Shown one piece after another: positions 44,205 through 52,990 of a stretch of 64,000 bases of DNA. The notes below the pieces were generated by a model. That model had not been told where the DNA came from. It saw only the letters and a program-made list of their open reading frames with translations, and made no database searches. Every line of letters starts with the position of its first letter. Position 1 is the first letter of the stretch. A program made the translations under genes and the position numbers. This DNA comes from Ferrimonas balearica (GTDB lineage: Bacteria; Pseudomonadota; Gammaproteobacteria; Enterobacterales; Shewanellaceae): positions 1,304,874 to 1,368,873 of the forward strand of contig NZ_JAHVHV010000001.1 in assembly GCF_019802085.1 (NCBI RefSeq). Direction: 5' to 3'.

Positions 44205-45572
44205 ATGGAAATGGTTAATGAACTGGTGGGGACCATCAACGGCATCGTCTGGGGGGTGCCCATGCTGGTGCTCATCCTCGGCGTGGGCCTGTTCCTCACC
44301 GCCGGGCTGCGCCTGATGCCCATTCTCAAACTCCCCACCGGTTTCCGCCTGCTGTGGCAGGGCCGTAAAGACTCCGGCGAGAAGGGCGACATCAGCGCCT
44401 TCAACGCCCTGATGACCTCTCTGTCCGCCACCATCGGTACCGGTAATATCGCTGGTGTGGCCACCGCCATCGCCCTGGGGGGCCCCGGGGCCCTGTTCTG
44501 GATGTGGTGCACCGCGCTGGTGGGCATGGCCACCAAGTACGCCGAGGCGGTGTGCGCGGTGAAATTCCGTGAAAAGGCCCCCAACGGCGAGTTTGTCGGC
44601 GGGCCCATGTACTACATCAAAAACGGCCTCTCCTCCAAGTGGACCTGGCTGGCCACCGCCTTTGCCCTGTTCGGCTCCATCGCCGGCTTCGGCATCGGCA
44701 ACGGCGTGCAATCCAACTCCGTGGCCTCCGCGCTGCAGGACAGCTTCGGCATTCCGGTAGAAGCCACCGGCATCGTGCTGATGCTGCTGGTGGGCGCCGT
44801 GCTGATGGGCGGCATCAAGCGGATCGCCACCGTGGCCGGTAAGCTGGTGCCCCTGATGGCCTTCTTCTACATCGGCGCCGGCCTGATTGTCCTTATCATG
44901 AACGCCGGTGCCGTGCCCGGGGCCATCGCCCTGGTGGTGGAGAGCGCCTTCACCCCGGTGGCCGCCCAAGGGGGCTTTGCCGGTGCCGCGGTATGGGCCG
45001 CCATCCGCTTCGGTGTGGCCCGGGGCGTGTTCTCCAACGAGGCGGGCCTGGGTTCTGCGCCCATCGCCCACGCCTCCGCCAAGACCAACAACCCGGTGCG
45101 CCAGGGCCTTATCGCCATGCTGGGCACCTTTATCGACACCCTGATCGTCTGCTCGGTCACCGGCCTGGCCATCGTGGTCACCGGGGAGTGGACCAGCGGC
45201 GTCTCCGGCGCCCCGCTCACCTCCGCCGCGTTTGGCTCGGCGGTGCCCCAGGGCCAGGTGATCGTGGCCATCGCCCTGGCGGTGTTCGCCTTCACCACCA
45301 TCCTCGGCTGGAGCGTCTACTGCGAGCGCTGCGTCCAGTACCTGTTGGGGGACAAGGCGGTCAAACCCTTCCGCCTGGTCTTCACCCTGGCGGTACCCGT
45401 GGGGGCCATCGCCTCGCTGGACTTCGTCTGGCTGCTGGCGGACACCCTGAACGCCATGATGGCGATCCCCAACCTCATCGCCCTGGTGCTGTTAAGCCCC
45501 GTGGTGTTCAAGCTGACCCGGGATTACTTCGCCGGCAAGGACACCAGCCTGCCCGCCTCCGAGCAAAGCTAA
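44205..45572 (+). CDS. Alanine/glycine:cation symporter (AGCS family)
   Basis: 455-residue inner-membrane transporter with about 11 hydrophobic helices, importing alanine or glycine with Na+. Family blocks: FNALMTSLSATIGTGNIAGVATAIALGGPGALFWMW near 67-102 (substrate/Na site, seen in SATIGTGNIAGVATAI), GGPMYYIKNGL near 125, and GVFSNEAGLGSAPIAHA near 275-291. ATG at 44205 has AAGGAG upstream. Single gene with its own terminator and a possible CRP site. It could supply alanine to Ald at the left end of the window. Confidence 0.94.
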   Translation: MEMVNELVGTINGIVWGVPMLVLILGVGLFLTAGLRLMPILKLPTGFRLLWQGRKDSGEKGDISAFNALMTSLSATIGTGNIAGVATAIALGGPGALFWMWCTALVGMATKYAEAVCAVKFREKAPNGEFVGGPMYYIKNGLSSKWTWLATAFALFGSIAGFGIGNGVQSNSVASALQDSFGIPVEATGIVLMLLVGAVLMGGIKRIATVAGKLVPLMAFFYIGAGLIVLIMNAGAVPGAIALVVESAFTPVAAQGGFAGAAVWAAIRFGVARGVFSNEAGLGSAPIAHASAKTNNPVRQGLIAMLGTFIDTLIVCSVTGLAIVVTGEWTSGVSGAPLTSAAFGSAVPQGQVIVAIALAVFAFTTILGWSVYCERCVQYLLGDKAVKPFRLVFTLAVPVGAIASLDFVWLLADTLNAMMAIPNLIALVLLSPVVFKLTRDYFAGKDTSLPASEQS

Positions 45573-45580
45573 ACGAAAAC

Positions 45581-45609
45581 GCCCCGGCCCAGTGCCGGGG
45601 CGCTTTTTT
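45581..45609 (+). terminator. Terminator of the AGCS symporter gene
   Basis: Stem gccccggc / gccggggc with a 5-base loop, followed by T6. Confidence 0.85.
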
Positions 45610-45710
45610 CCATCAAATCCACTCCCACCGCTGGCGCTTCGCGCCCCCTCGCCTAGAGTTAGTTTTCGCAGCGCCAAACAGTTCATTTTCTCCAGGCTTT
45701 GAGGTGGGTT

Positions 45711-48700
45711 ATGGCCAGGTGGTTGGGAAGGGCAGTACTGTGTTTCTGGGCGTGCTTCTGCTGTGCAGGGGCCTTGGCTTACGACATCCTCCTCTCGGAT
45801 TCGCCGGACCGCAGCGATCCCCGGCCTTTGGCCGGCGCCAGCGTCTCCGGCCCCATCTACGTCTTTATCAGTCCCGATACCGGGCTCGACCAGGTGCAGT
45901 TCTTTATCGACGGCAGCCGGGTGAAAACGGAGAACGTCTCCCCCTGGGACCTGGGGGGCACCGCCTCAGACCGCAGCGCCCTGCCCTTCGACGCCGACAG
46001 CCTGGCCGACGGCCCCCATCAGATGAGCGTCACCCTGCTGCTGGATGACGGCAGCAGCGAAACCCGCCAGGCGGATTTCCAGGCCGGTGATGCCGGTCCG
46101 ACTCTGGTGGTCAGCCCCACCTCGGTCGCCCTGCAAAGCCCCGACGGCGGTGCCGTCTCAGACCAGGTCGATGTCGCCATCAGCGATGGCAGCGCGCTGT
46201 CCGTGGCGGTGAGCGAATCCCTGCCCTGGCTGAGCGTCACCCCCACCGCCTCGGTGACCCCCTTTAGCCTGACCCTCAATGCCGACCCCAGTGGCCTGAC
46301 CGATGGCGTCTATGAAGGACAGGTCAATCTCAGCGCCGATGGCGTGCCCGGCACCTCGCTGACCGTCCGACTGAGCGTGGGGGAAACCAGCGGAGACGAT
46401 GCGCCGCAACTGCATCTGACCTGGGACCACGCCCAAAACAGCTTCACCGCGGTGTGGTTTACCCCGGACAACGGCGCCCAGTCGGAGCTTCAGTACCGGC
46501 TGCTGGGCAGTACAGCCTGGCAGAGCGTGATTGGGTCGGTGCGACACAGCAACGAGGATGGCTGGTACCACCAGGCCAGCGTGGCCACGACCCGCGGGGC
46601 CACCTACCAGTACCGGGTGCGGCTGGACAGCACCGGCTTCAGCCGGGTCTACCAGGTGCGCGCCCACCCGGCCGCCGACGAACCCTGGGATCTCACCTTC
46701 GTGGCGGACACCGGCCTGCTGGGGCGCCTCGATGGGCTAACCAACGGCACCCAGGCGGTGATCGACGCCATGAAGGCGATCGACCCCCACCTTATCCTGC
46801 TGGGGGGAGATTACGCCTATTACGATAAGGACAAGCGCTACGGCACCCTGGAGCGCACCATCGACGCCTGGTTTAATCAGATGGCTCCCCTGGCGCCCTA
46901 CGCCCCCATGATGCCCATTTGGGGCAACCACGAGATCCTCAACAACGAAGGGTTCGAGTTCTGGCACGCCCGCTTCCCCACCCCGGACCACTGGGAGTGG
47001 GACGGTGGGCGCATGTACGCCTTCGACGTGGGCGACGTGCACTTTGTCGGGGTATTCGCCCTGCGCGAGTCCAACGACGGGATCCCCCTGGAGGCGGTTG
47101 CCTGGCTGGAAAACCACCTGAACCAGGTCAAGGACGCGGGCTATCGCTGGATCATCCCCTACCTGCACGCCGCCCCCTTCTCCGACGGCAGCAACCACGT
47201 CTCGGCGGAAACCATCCGCGGCCATGTGGCGCCGCTGTTCGAAGCGGCCGGGGTCAAGCTGGTGCTCTCCGCCCACGACCAGTCCTACGAGCGCACCTAC
47301 CCGCTGCTGGACGCCGCCGGTGACATCGTGGTGACCACCACGGACCTGGACTGCTACGACCGCAGCCAGGGGATCACCTGGATGAAGATCAGCCCCGGCG
47401 GCAAGATGAGCGACAAAAACGGCAGCTTCTCCGAGTGGCTGACGGTGCCGCCCCCCTACTGGACCGCCCGGCGCGACAACACCGCGCACCACTTCGGCCA
47501 CCTGGAGTTTGACCCCGGCGGCGACATCACCGTCTCGGTCTACCAGGTCACCGACGGCGAGACGCCCACGGTGTTCGACCAGTTCCGGCTTACTGAAGAT
47601 TGCAACGACGAGGGGATCGCCGCCAGTCCTGCCGAGCTCAGTTTCTCCCTGGCCCCCGATGAGCAGGGCACCCAGTCCCTGACCCTGAGCCTGACCGACG
47701 CCGGCAGCCTGAGCGTCAGCGAAGCCCTGTCCTGGCTGAGCGTCAACCCCAGCAGCGGGGCCTCGCCGCTGACAACGTCCGTCACCGCCGACAGCACCGG
47801 CCTGGTGGATGGCATCTACCGCGGCACCCTCAATGTCACCGGCAATGGCCTCTCCCGTGGGGTACCGGTGAGCCTCACCGTCAGTGGCGGGGGTTACCAG
47901 CTGGTGCGCACCGAGGACGCTCAGCGCAACGGGCCCAGCCCGATGAACGGCGCCTCGGTCAGTGGCGAGATCTTCGTCCAGCTGCTGCCGGAAGAGGGCG
48001 TGCAGCGAGTGCGCTTCTACATCGACGGCAGCCGGGTCAAAACCGAAGGCGTGGCCCCCTTCGACATCGGCGGCACCGAAGGCAACGACGATGCGAAGCC
48101 CTTCAGCCTGGCCGGTTACGCCGATGGGCCGCACCAGATGCGCGCGGACCTGGAGCTGTCGAGCGGCAGCACCGCCTCGGTCTTTGCCGATTTCACCATA
48201 GGTGCGGTGGGCGATTACCTGAGCTTCAGCCCCGCCAGCCTTGCGCTGTCGGTGACCCGGCCACAGACCCTGGCCCAGGGCGACGTCACCCTGAGCGGCT
48301 CCCAAGCCACCCAGGCGGACATAGAAAGCTCCGCCGCCTGGCTGCAGGTGGCCCCCAATCCGGCGGACACTCCGGCCAACCTGACGGTCACCGCCGACAG
48401 CAGCGCCCTCTCCCCGGGCCGGCACAGCGCCACCTTGACCGCCACCAGCCCCCTGGGCAGCGACAGCCTGGCCGTCACCCTGGATGTGCTGGCCGAACCC
48501 AGCGACACCCCGGTCCTGCTGTCCCTGTCGCCGGATCGCAGTGGCGCCGTTGGGCTGGATGGCCAGAGCGTCAGCGGCCTTATCTACGTCTTTGTGGATG
48601 CCGACGGCGCCGACCGAGTGCGCTTCTACCTGAACGATCCGGGCCGCAGCAGCCCGACCCAGACGGAGTACAACGCCCCCTGGGATCTGGCCGGCACCAA

Positions 48701-48833
48701 CAGCGACTCGGCCCGCTCCGCCAAGCCGTTCGATACCGCCACCCTCAGCACCGGCAGCCACACATTGGAGGTGGAGGTGGTGCAGGGGGGCAGCAGCACC
48801 TTCTACCAGGCGGTGTTTAACGTCACCCGGTAG
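45711..48833 (+). CDS. Large secreted modular protein with purple-acid-phosphatase-like metallophosphoesterase domain
   Basis: 1040 residues with signal peptide (GRAVLCFWACFCCAGALAYD). Modules in order: Ig-like repeat 1 (about 25-125, FIDGSRVKTE, DGPHQM); BACON-like repeat 1 (about 130-220, WLSVTPTASVTPF); FN3-like region (about 225-325); metallophosphoesterase (about 330-620) with FVADTGLLGRLDG, LLGGDYAYYDKDKRYG, IWGNHEILNN, YLHAAPFSDGSN and LSAHDQSYERTYP; BACON-like repeat 2 (WLSVNPSSGAS, about 680); Ig-like repeat 2 (IDGSRVKTEG, DGPHQM); BACON-like repeat 3; and Ig-like repeat 3. The YER of the last metal motif is typical of purple acid phosphatases. ATG at 45711 follows GAGGTG. Substrate unknown. 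Confidence 0.82.
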   Translation: MARWLGRAVLCFWACFCCAGALAYDILLSDSPDRSDPRPLAGASVSGPIYVFISPDTGLDQVQFFIDGSRVKTENVSPWDLGGTASDRSALPFDADSLADGPHQMSVTLLLDDGSSETRQADFQAGDAGPTLVVSPTSVALQSPDGGAVSDQVDVAISDGSALSVAVSESLPWLSVTPTASVTPFSLTLNADPSGLTDGVYEGQVNLSADGVPGTSLTVRLSVGETSGDDAPQLHLTWDHAQNSFTAVWFTPDNGAQSELQYRLLGSTAWQSVIGSVRHSNEDGWYHQASVATTRGATYQYRVRLDSTGFSRVYQVRAHPAADEPWDLTFVADTGLLGRLDGLTNGTQAVIDAMKAIDPHLILLGGDYAYYDKDKRYGTLERTIDAWFNQMAPLAPYAPMMPIWGNHEILNNEGFEFWHARFPTPDHWEWDGGRMYAFDVGDVHFVGVFALRESNDGIPLEAVAWLENHLNQVKDAGYRWIIPYLHAAPFSDGSNHVSAETIRGHVAPLFEAAGVKLVLSAHDQSYERTYPLLDAAGDIVVTTTDLDCYDRSQGITWMKISPGGKMSDKNGSFSEWLTVPPPYWTARRDNTAHHFGHLEFDPGGDITVSVYQVTDGETPTVFDQFRLTEDCNDEGIAASPAELSFSLAPDEQGTQSLTLSLTDAGSLSVSEALSWLSVNPSSGASPLTTSVTADSTGLVDGIYRGTLNVTGNGLSRGVPVSLTVSGGGYQLVRTEDAQRNGPSPMNGASVSGEIFVQLLPEEGVQRVRFYIDGSRVKTEGVAPFDIGGTEGNDDAKPFSLAGYADGPHQMRADLELSSGSTASVFADFTIGAVGDYLSFSPASLALSVTRPQTLAQGDVTLSGSQATQADIESSAAWLQVAPNPADTPANLTVTADSSALSPGRHSATLTATSPLGSDSLAVTLDVLAEPSDTPVLLSLSPDRSGAVGLDGQSVSGLIYVFVDADGADRVRFYLNDPGRSSPTQTEYNAPWDLAGTNSDSARSAKPFDTATLSTGSHTLEVEVVQGGSSTFYQAVFNVTR

Positions 48834-48844
48834 GAAACGGCTCT

Positions 48845-48874
48845 GAACGCCCCCGCCCGGGGGCGTTCTTTTTT
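48845..48874 (+). terminator. Terminator of the secreted phosphatase-like gene
   Basis: Ten-base stem gaacgccccc / gggggcgttc with loop gccc, followed by T6. Confidence 0.9.
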
Positions 48875-48955
48875 CGGCGCCACTGGACCAAGCGCCAATG
48901 AAATTCGTACAGAGGCCAACCCAATCACCCACGCCAACACCAAAGGCCAACGCCC

Positions 48956-50266
48956 ATGAAGCGCACCCTGTTCTGGTTCCGCCAGGATCTGAGACTGGAC
49001 GACAACCCGGCGCTGCTGGAGGCCGCCGACGGCAGTGATGAACTGCTCTGCCTCTACTGTATCGACCCGGCCTGGTTCCGGCCCGGGCGTTACCAGAGCC
49101 GGCCGGTGGGGGCACGGCCCTGGCGCTTTATCCGGGAAAGCCTGGAGGATCTGGCGGTGGCCCTACGAGGTTTGGGGCAGCAGTTGGTGATCCGCCAGGG
49201 GGATCCCCTGTCGGTGATCCCCACTCTTTTGACCCGACACGGCATCGAACGGGTGGTGTGCACCGCCCCCATCGGCTGGCAGGAGCGTCAGCAGTGGCTC
49301 GCCCTGCAAACCCGTCACCCCGAGGTACGCTTCGAGGCCCTGCAGTCCTTCACCCTCTACGAGTTGGACCGCCTGCCCTTCGCGTTAAAAGACCTCCCCA
49401 AAACCTTCAGCCAGTTTCGCAAACGGGTGGGCCACATCCCGCTGCGTCCCCGCTTTCCCGCCGCCCGGCAACTGCCTCCGCCGCCGCTGGATATGGCCAG
49501 CGATCCCCTGCCCCAGGCAAGGGCACCGCTCAATCGCGACTTCCAGGGGGGCGCCTCCGCCGCGCTGGTCCACCTGCAGCACTACTTCGCCGGCGACGCC
49601 GCCAGTCGCTACAAGCTGACCCGCAACGCCCTGGACGACTGGTCCAGCTCCACCAAGTTCTCCCCCTGGCTGGCCCAGGGTTGCCTGTCGCCCCGTCAGG
49701 TGCTCAGCGCACTGGACCGCTACGAACGCCACGCCGGGGCCAACGAGTCCACCGACTGGATCCGCTTCGAGCTTCTGTGGCGGGAGTATTTCCAGTGGTA
49801 TGCCCTGGCCCACGGGGTGCGGCTGTTCGCCTTTACCGGGGTGCAGCGGGTGCGCCGCCCCACCGCCTTCTACCCTGAGCGCTTTGCCCGCTGGACCCAG
49901 GGCCACACCCCCTACCCCATCATCAACGCCGCCATGCACCAACTGGACGCCACCGGCTTTCTCTCCAACCGCGCCCGCCAGCTGGTGGCCAGCGCCTTCG
50001 TCCATGAATTGGGGCTGGACTGGCGCTACGGCGCAGCCTATTTCCAGGAGCGGCTGCTGGATCATGACGTGGCCAGCAACTGGGGCAACTGGCAGTACCT
50101 GGCCGGCGTCGGCGCGGATCCCCGGGGCTGGCGCCGCTTCGATCTGGCCCGCCAAAGCGAGCTTTATGATCCAGAGGGCGAGTACGTGACCCGCTGGTGC
50201 GGGGAGACGGTGGCCCCCTTGGACAGCCTGGATGGGGCCGACTGGCCGGTGGAGACCACGCCGTGA
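48956..50266 (+). CDS. Cryptochrome DASH-type photolyase
   Basis: 436-residue FAD protein of the cryptochrome/photolyase family. The antenna domain begins [20 protein letters not shown]. The FAD domain has [20 protein letters not shown] near 217-236 and [16 protein letters not shown], whose [17 protein letters not shown] pattern is the DASH signature. [13 protein letters not shown] near 276 and the tryptophan-rich [16 protein letters not shown] near 375 follow. DASH enzymes repair cyclobutane dimers, mainly in single-stranded DNA. The stop overlaps the next start by 4 bases. No strong ribosome-binding site is visible. Confidence 0.9.
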   Translation: MKRTLFWFRQDLRLDDNPALLEAADGSDELLCLYCIDPAWFRPGRYQSRPVGARPWRFIRESLEDLAVALRGLGQQLVIRQGDPLSVIPTLLTRHGIERVVCTAPIGWQERQQWLALQTRHPEVRFEALQSFTLYELDRLPFALKDLPKTFSQFRKRVGHIPLRPRFPAARQLPPPPLDMASDPLPQARAPLNRDFQGGASAALVHLQHYFAGDAASRYKLTRNALDDWSSSTKFSPWLAQGCLSPRQVLSALDRYERHAGANESTDWIRFELLWREYFQWYALAHGVRLFAFTGVQRVRRPTAFYPERFARWTQGHTPYPIINAAMHQLDATGFLSNRARQLVASAFVHELGLDWRYGAAYFQERLLDHDVASNWGNWQYLAGVGADPRGWRRFDLARQSELYDPEGEYVTRWCGETVAPLDSLDGADWPVETTP

Positions 50267-50400
50267 CGCCGAACAAGATCTGTCCTGTGTGCGACCGACC
50301 CTTCTCCTGGCGGCGCAAATGGCGCCGCTGCTGGGATGACGTACGCTATTGCAGCGCCCGCTGCCGCGCCCGGCGCCGACATCGACGGGCGACGTCATGA
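50263..50400 (+). CDS. DUF2256 small zinc-ribbon-like protein
   Basis: 45 residues from GTG at 50263, overlapping the cry-DASH stop by 4 bases and the next gene by 4 bases. The sequence holds [20 protein letters not shown] then [11 protein letters not shown]: a CxxC pair, a Trp-rich basic stretch and a second CxxxC pair, which is the DUF2256 pattern. Four cysteines suggest a zinc site. DUF2256 genes commonly sit beside photolyase or cryptochrome genes; the role is unknown. An earlier in-frame start would lie inside the photolyase gene and is rejected. Confidence 0.85.
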   Translation: MTPNKICPVCDRPFSWRRKWRRCWDDVRYCSARCRARRRHRRATS

Positions 50401-51935
50401 CCCACACCCTACGCCTTATCCTCGGCGACCAACTCAACGCCCACCACAGCTGGTACCAAACCCAGGATCCCGGGGTCCTCTACGTCATCGCCGAGCTTCA
50501 CCAGGAAACCGGCTACGTCCGCCACCACATCCAGAAGCTGTGCGCCTTCTTCGCCGCCATGGCGGAGTTTGCCAAGGCCCTTGGGCAAGCCGGCCACCGG
50601 GTGCAGCACCTGACGTTGGATGACACCGCCCCCTACCCGGACCTGCCCGCGCTGCTTCGGGCCCTGATAGCGCAAAGCGGCGCCCGCCGCCTGGAGGTGC
50701 AGCGACCGGACGAATACCGGCTGCTAGCCCAACTGACGGATATGGATCTGCCGGTGGCGATATCCCTGGTGGACAGCGAACATTTCCTCCTGCCCTTTGA
50801 GGAACTGGACCGCCACTTCCAGCGCGGCACCGCCCACCGGATGGAACCCTTCTACCGCAAGATGCGCAAGCGCTACGACCTGCTGATGGATAAGGGCGCC
50901 CCCCTGGGGGGGCAGTGGAATTTCGATAAGGAGAACCGCCAGGCCCTCACGCCCGCCGACTTTGACCGGGTACCCCAACCTTTGTGCTTTGCCAACGACG
51001 TCGAGGCCATCAGGGCGCGGCTCGCTCGCCATGGCGTCCAGTCCATGGGACGACTGGAGGGCCCCCTGCTCTGGCCGGTCACCCGTGCCCAGGCCCGGGA
51101 GCTGCTGGCCCACTTCTGCCGCTGCGCCCTGCCCGCCTTCGGCCGTTATCAGGACGCCTTGTCGCAGCAGGCCCCCCACAGCTGGAGCCTGTTTCACGCC
51201 CGCTTAAGCTTTGCCCTCAACAGCAAGATGCTGCACCCCATGGAGGTGATCCGGGCGGCCATCACCGCCTTCGAGACCGACGAAACCATCAATCTGGCCC
51301 AGGTGGAGGGCTTTGTCCGCCAGATTTTGGGCTGGCGGGAGTACGTGCGGGGGATCTACTGGGCCAACATGCCCGGCTACGACAGCCTCAACCACTTCGA
51401 CGCCCACCGCCCCCTGCCCAGCTGGTACTGGAGCGGCGAGACCCGGATGGCCTGCCTGAGGGCCGCCATCGGGCAGTCACTGGAGTACGCCTACGCCCAC
51501 CACATTCAGCGGCTGATGGTCACCGGCACCTTTGCGATGTTGATCGGCGCCGAACCGGACCAGGTGGATGCCTGGTACCTGGGGGTCTACATCGACGCCA
51601 TCGAGTGGGTGGAGCTGCCCAACACCCGGGGGATGAGCCAGTACGCCGACGGCGGCCTGCTGGCCTCCAAGCCCTACGCCGCCAGCGGCAACTACCTCAA
51701 CAAGATGGGGGATCACTGCGCCCAGTGTCCCTACGACGTCAAGGACAAGGCGGGCCCCAACGCCTGCCCCTTCAACAGCCTCTACTGGCACTTTATGGCC
51801 CGGCACGACCGGGAGCTGGCCCGCAACCCGCGCATCACCATGGTCTACCGGGGTTGGGACAACCGTCCGGAATCGGAGCGACAGGCGATCCTCGAGCGGG
51901 GCCAGTGGTGCCTGGACAACCTGGAGCGTCTCTAG
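50397..51935 (+). CDS. Iron-sulfur bacterial cryptochrome/photolyase (PhrB-like, (6-4)-type)
   Basis: 512 residues of the FeS-BCP group: [16 protein letters not shown] at the start and the FAD-binding domain near 250-440. The four cysteines for the [4Fe-4S] cluster are in RMACLRA (near 347), DHCAQCPYD (two, near 440) and PNACPFN (near 457), followed by [11 protein letters not shown]. Agrobacterium PhrB of this group repairs (6-4) photoproducts. The ATG overlaps the DUF2256 stop (ATGA). The downstream hairpin at 51957 ends the operon on this strand weakly. Confidence 0.92.
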   Translation: MTHTLRLILGDQLNAHHSWYQTQDPGVLYVIAELHQETGYVRHHIQKLCAFFAAMAEFAKALGQAGHRVQHLTLDDTAPYPDLPALLRALIAQSGARRLEVQRPDEYRLLAQLTDMDLPVAISLVDSEHFLLPFEELDRHFQRGTAHRMEPFYRKMRKRYDLLMDKGAPLGGQWNFDKENRQALTPADFDRVPQPLCFANDVEAIRARLARHGVQSMGRLEGPLLWPVTRAQARELLAHFCRCALPAFGRYQDALSQQAPHSWSLFHARLSFALNSKMLHPMEVIRAAITAFETDETINLAQVEGFVRQILGWREYVRGIYWANMPGYDSLNHFDAHRPLPSWYWSGETRMACLRAAIGQSLEYAYAHHIQRLMVTGTFAMLIGAEPDQVDAWYLGVYIDAIEWVELPNTRGMSQYADGGLLASKPYAASGNYLNKMGDHCAQCPYDVKDKAGPNACPFNSLYWHFMARHDRELARNPRITMVYRGWDNRPESERQAILERGQWCLDNLERL

Positions 51936-51952
51936 CACCCTGGCCTCGACAC

Positions 51953-51980
51953 AAAAAAAGCCCGGCTTGCGCCGGGCTTT
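51953..51980. terminator. Terminator between the photolyase operon and the pullulanase gene
   Basis: Stem aaagcccggc / gccgggcttt with loop ttgc. The A7 to the left gives a good T-run for the minus-strand pullulanase gene; the plus-strand T-run is short (T3). Confidence 0.85.
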
Positions 51981-51999
51981 GAGTTCAAGACAGGGAAAA

Positions 52000-52990
52000 T
52001 CAGTTGAGTTTGCTGACCGTCAGGGTCGGTGAAGCGATGTCCGGCCCGGTGACGGTAAAGCGGTAGGTGCCCGCCTCGGCGCCGGACAGGGTCATGTTGG
52101 CGCCCTTGGACGCCAGGGGTTTGACCGCATCCAGCACCACGGCTTCATCGCCGCCGATGGCGCCCAGATCCACGGTGGACCAGTCACCGGTGGCCACCTT
52201 GAACTCGTGGTCGCCGGCCTCCAGCACGATGTCCACGCTGTAGCTGGACAGGCCCTGGTAGCTCAGCATGTCCACCTCGCCCCAGCCGTTCATGCTGCCG
52301 CGCACGTAGACCACATTGGTACCGAACATCTCCGCCGGGTACACCGCCAGGGTGGGCTCGTTGAGATCCGAGGCATCGAAGATAAAGGCGTAGGTGGTGT
52401 CCACCGCCGCAGTGAACAACATGTTCGCCCCGGCCACCGCCAGCAGCTCCTCCTGGCCTTCGGTCACCGTCGGATCCGCCTCGCCGGAGCCGTAATCCAC
52501 GGTGGACCAGTCCTCGGAGGCCACCTTGAACTCGTAGTCGCCGGCACTCAGGGCCACGTCCACCCGGTAGATCCCGCCGCCCAGGTAGGCCAGTTCGTTG
52601 TCGGTGCTCCAGCCGTTCAGGCTGCCACGCAGGTAGACCGGGGTGCCCACAAAGGGCTCCTCGTTGAACACCGTCAGGATGGGGTTCTCTGCATCGGAGG
52701 CGTCCAGGGAGAAGACGTAGGTGGCGTCGATCCCGGCGTTGAAGTGCAGGTTGTCACCGGCACGGCGCAGCGGCTCGGCAACGCCCTCCTCCACCTGGGC
52801 CTCGGCCGCGCTCAGTCCACCGAAGTCCACGGTGCTCCAGTCGGCGGAGGCCACCTTGAACTCGTAGTCGCCGGCGGCCAGGGTGATCGCCACCCGGTAC
52901 TCGCCGTCGCCCACGTAGGTCATGCTGTCCACTTCGCCCCAGCCGTTCATGCTGCCGCGGACAAACACCTCGGTGCTGCCGTAGGGCACC
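52000..52990 (-). repeat. Three tandem 327-330-bp repeats in the 3' end of the pullulanase gene
   Basis: The codons for RGS(M/L)NGW fall at 52939-52959, 52609-52629 and 52282-52302 on the minus strand, giving spacings of 330 and 327 bases. Each unit also carries EFKVA and DWSTVD. These look like starch-binding or beta-sandwich modules. Confidence 0.8.

Noticed and set aside
46737-49115. Long minus-strand frame opposite the phosphatase-like gene and the start of cry-DASH
   Set aside because: It would run across a strong plus-strand terminator and two clear plus-strand genes; no domain recognised.
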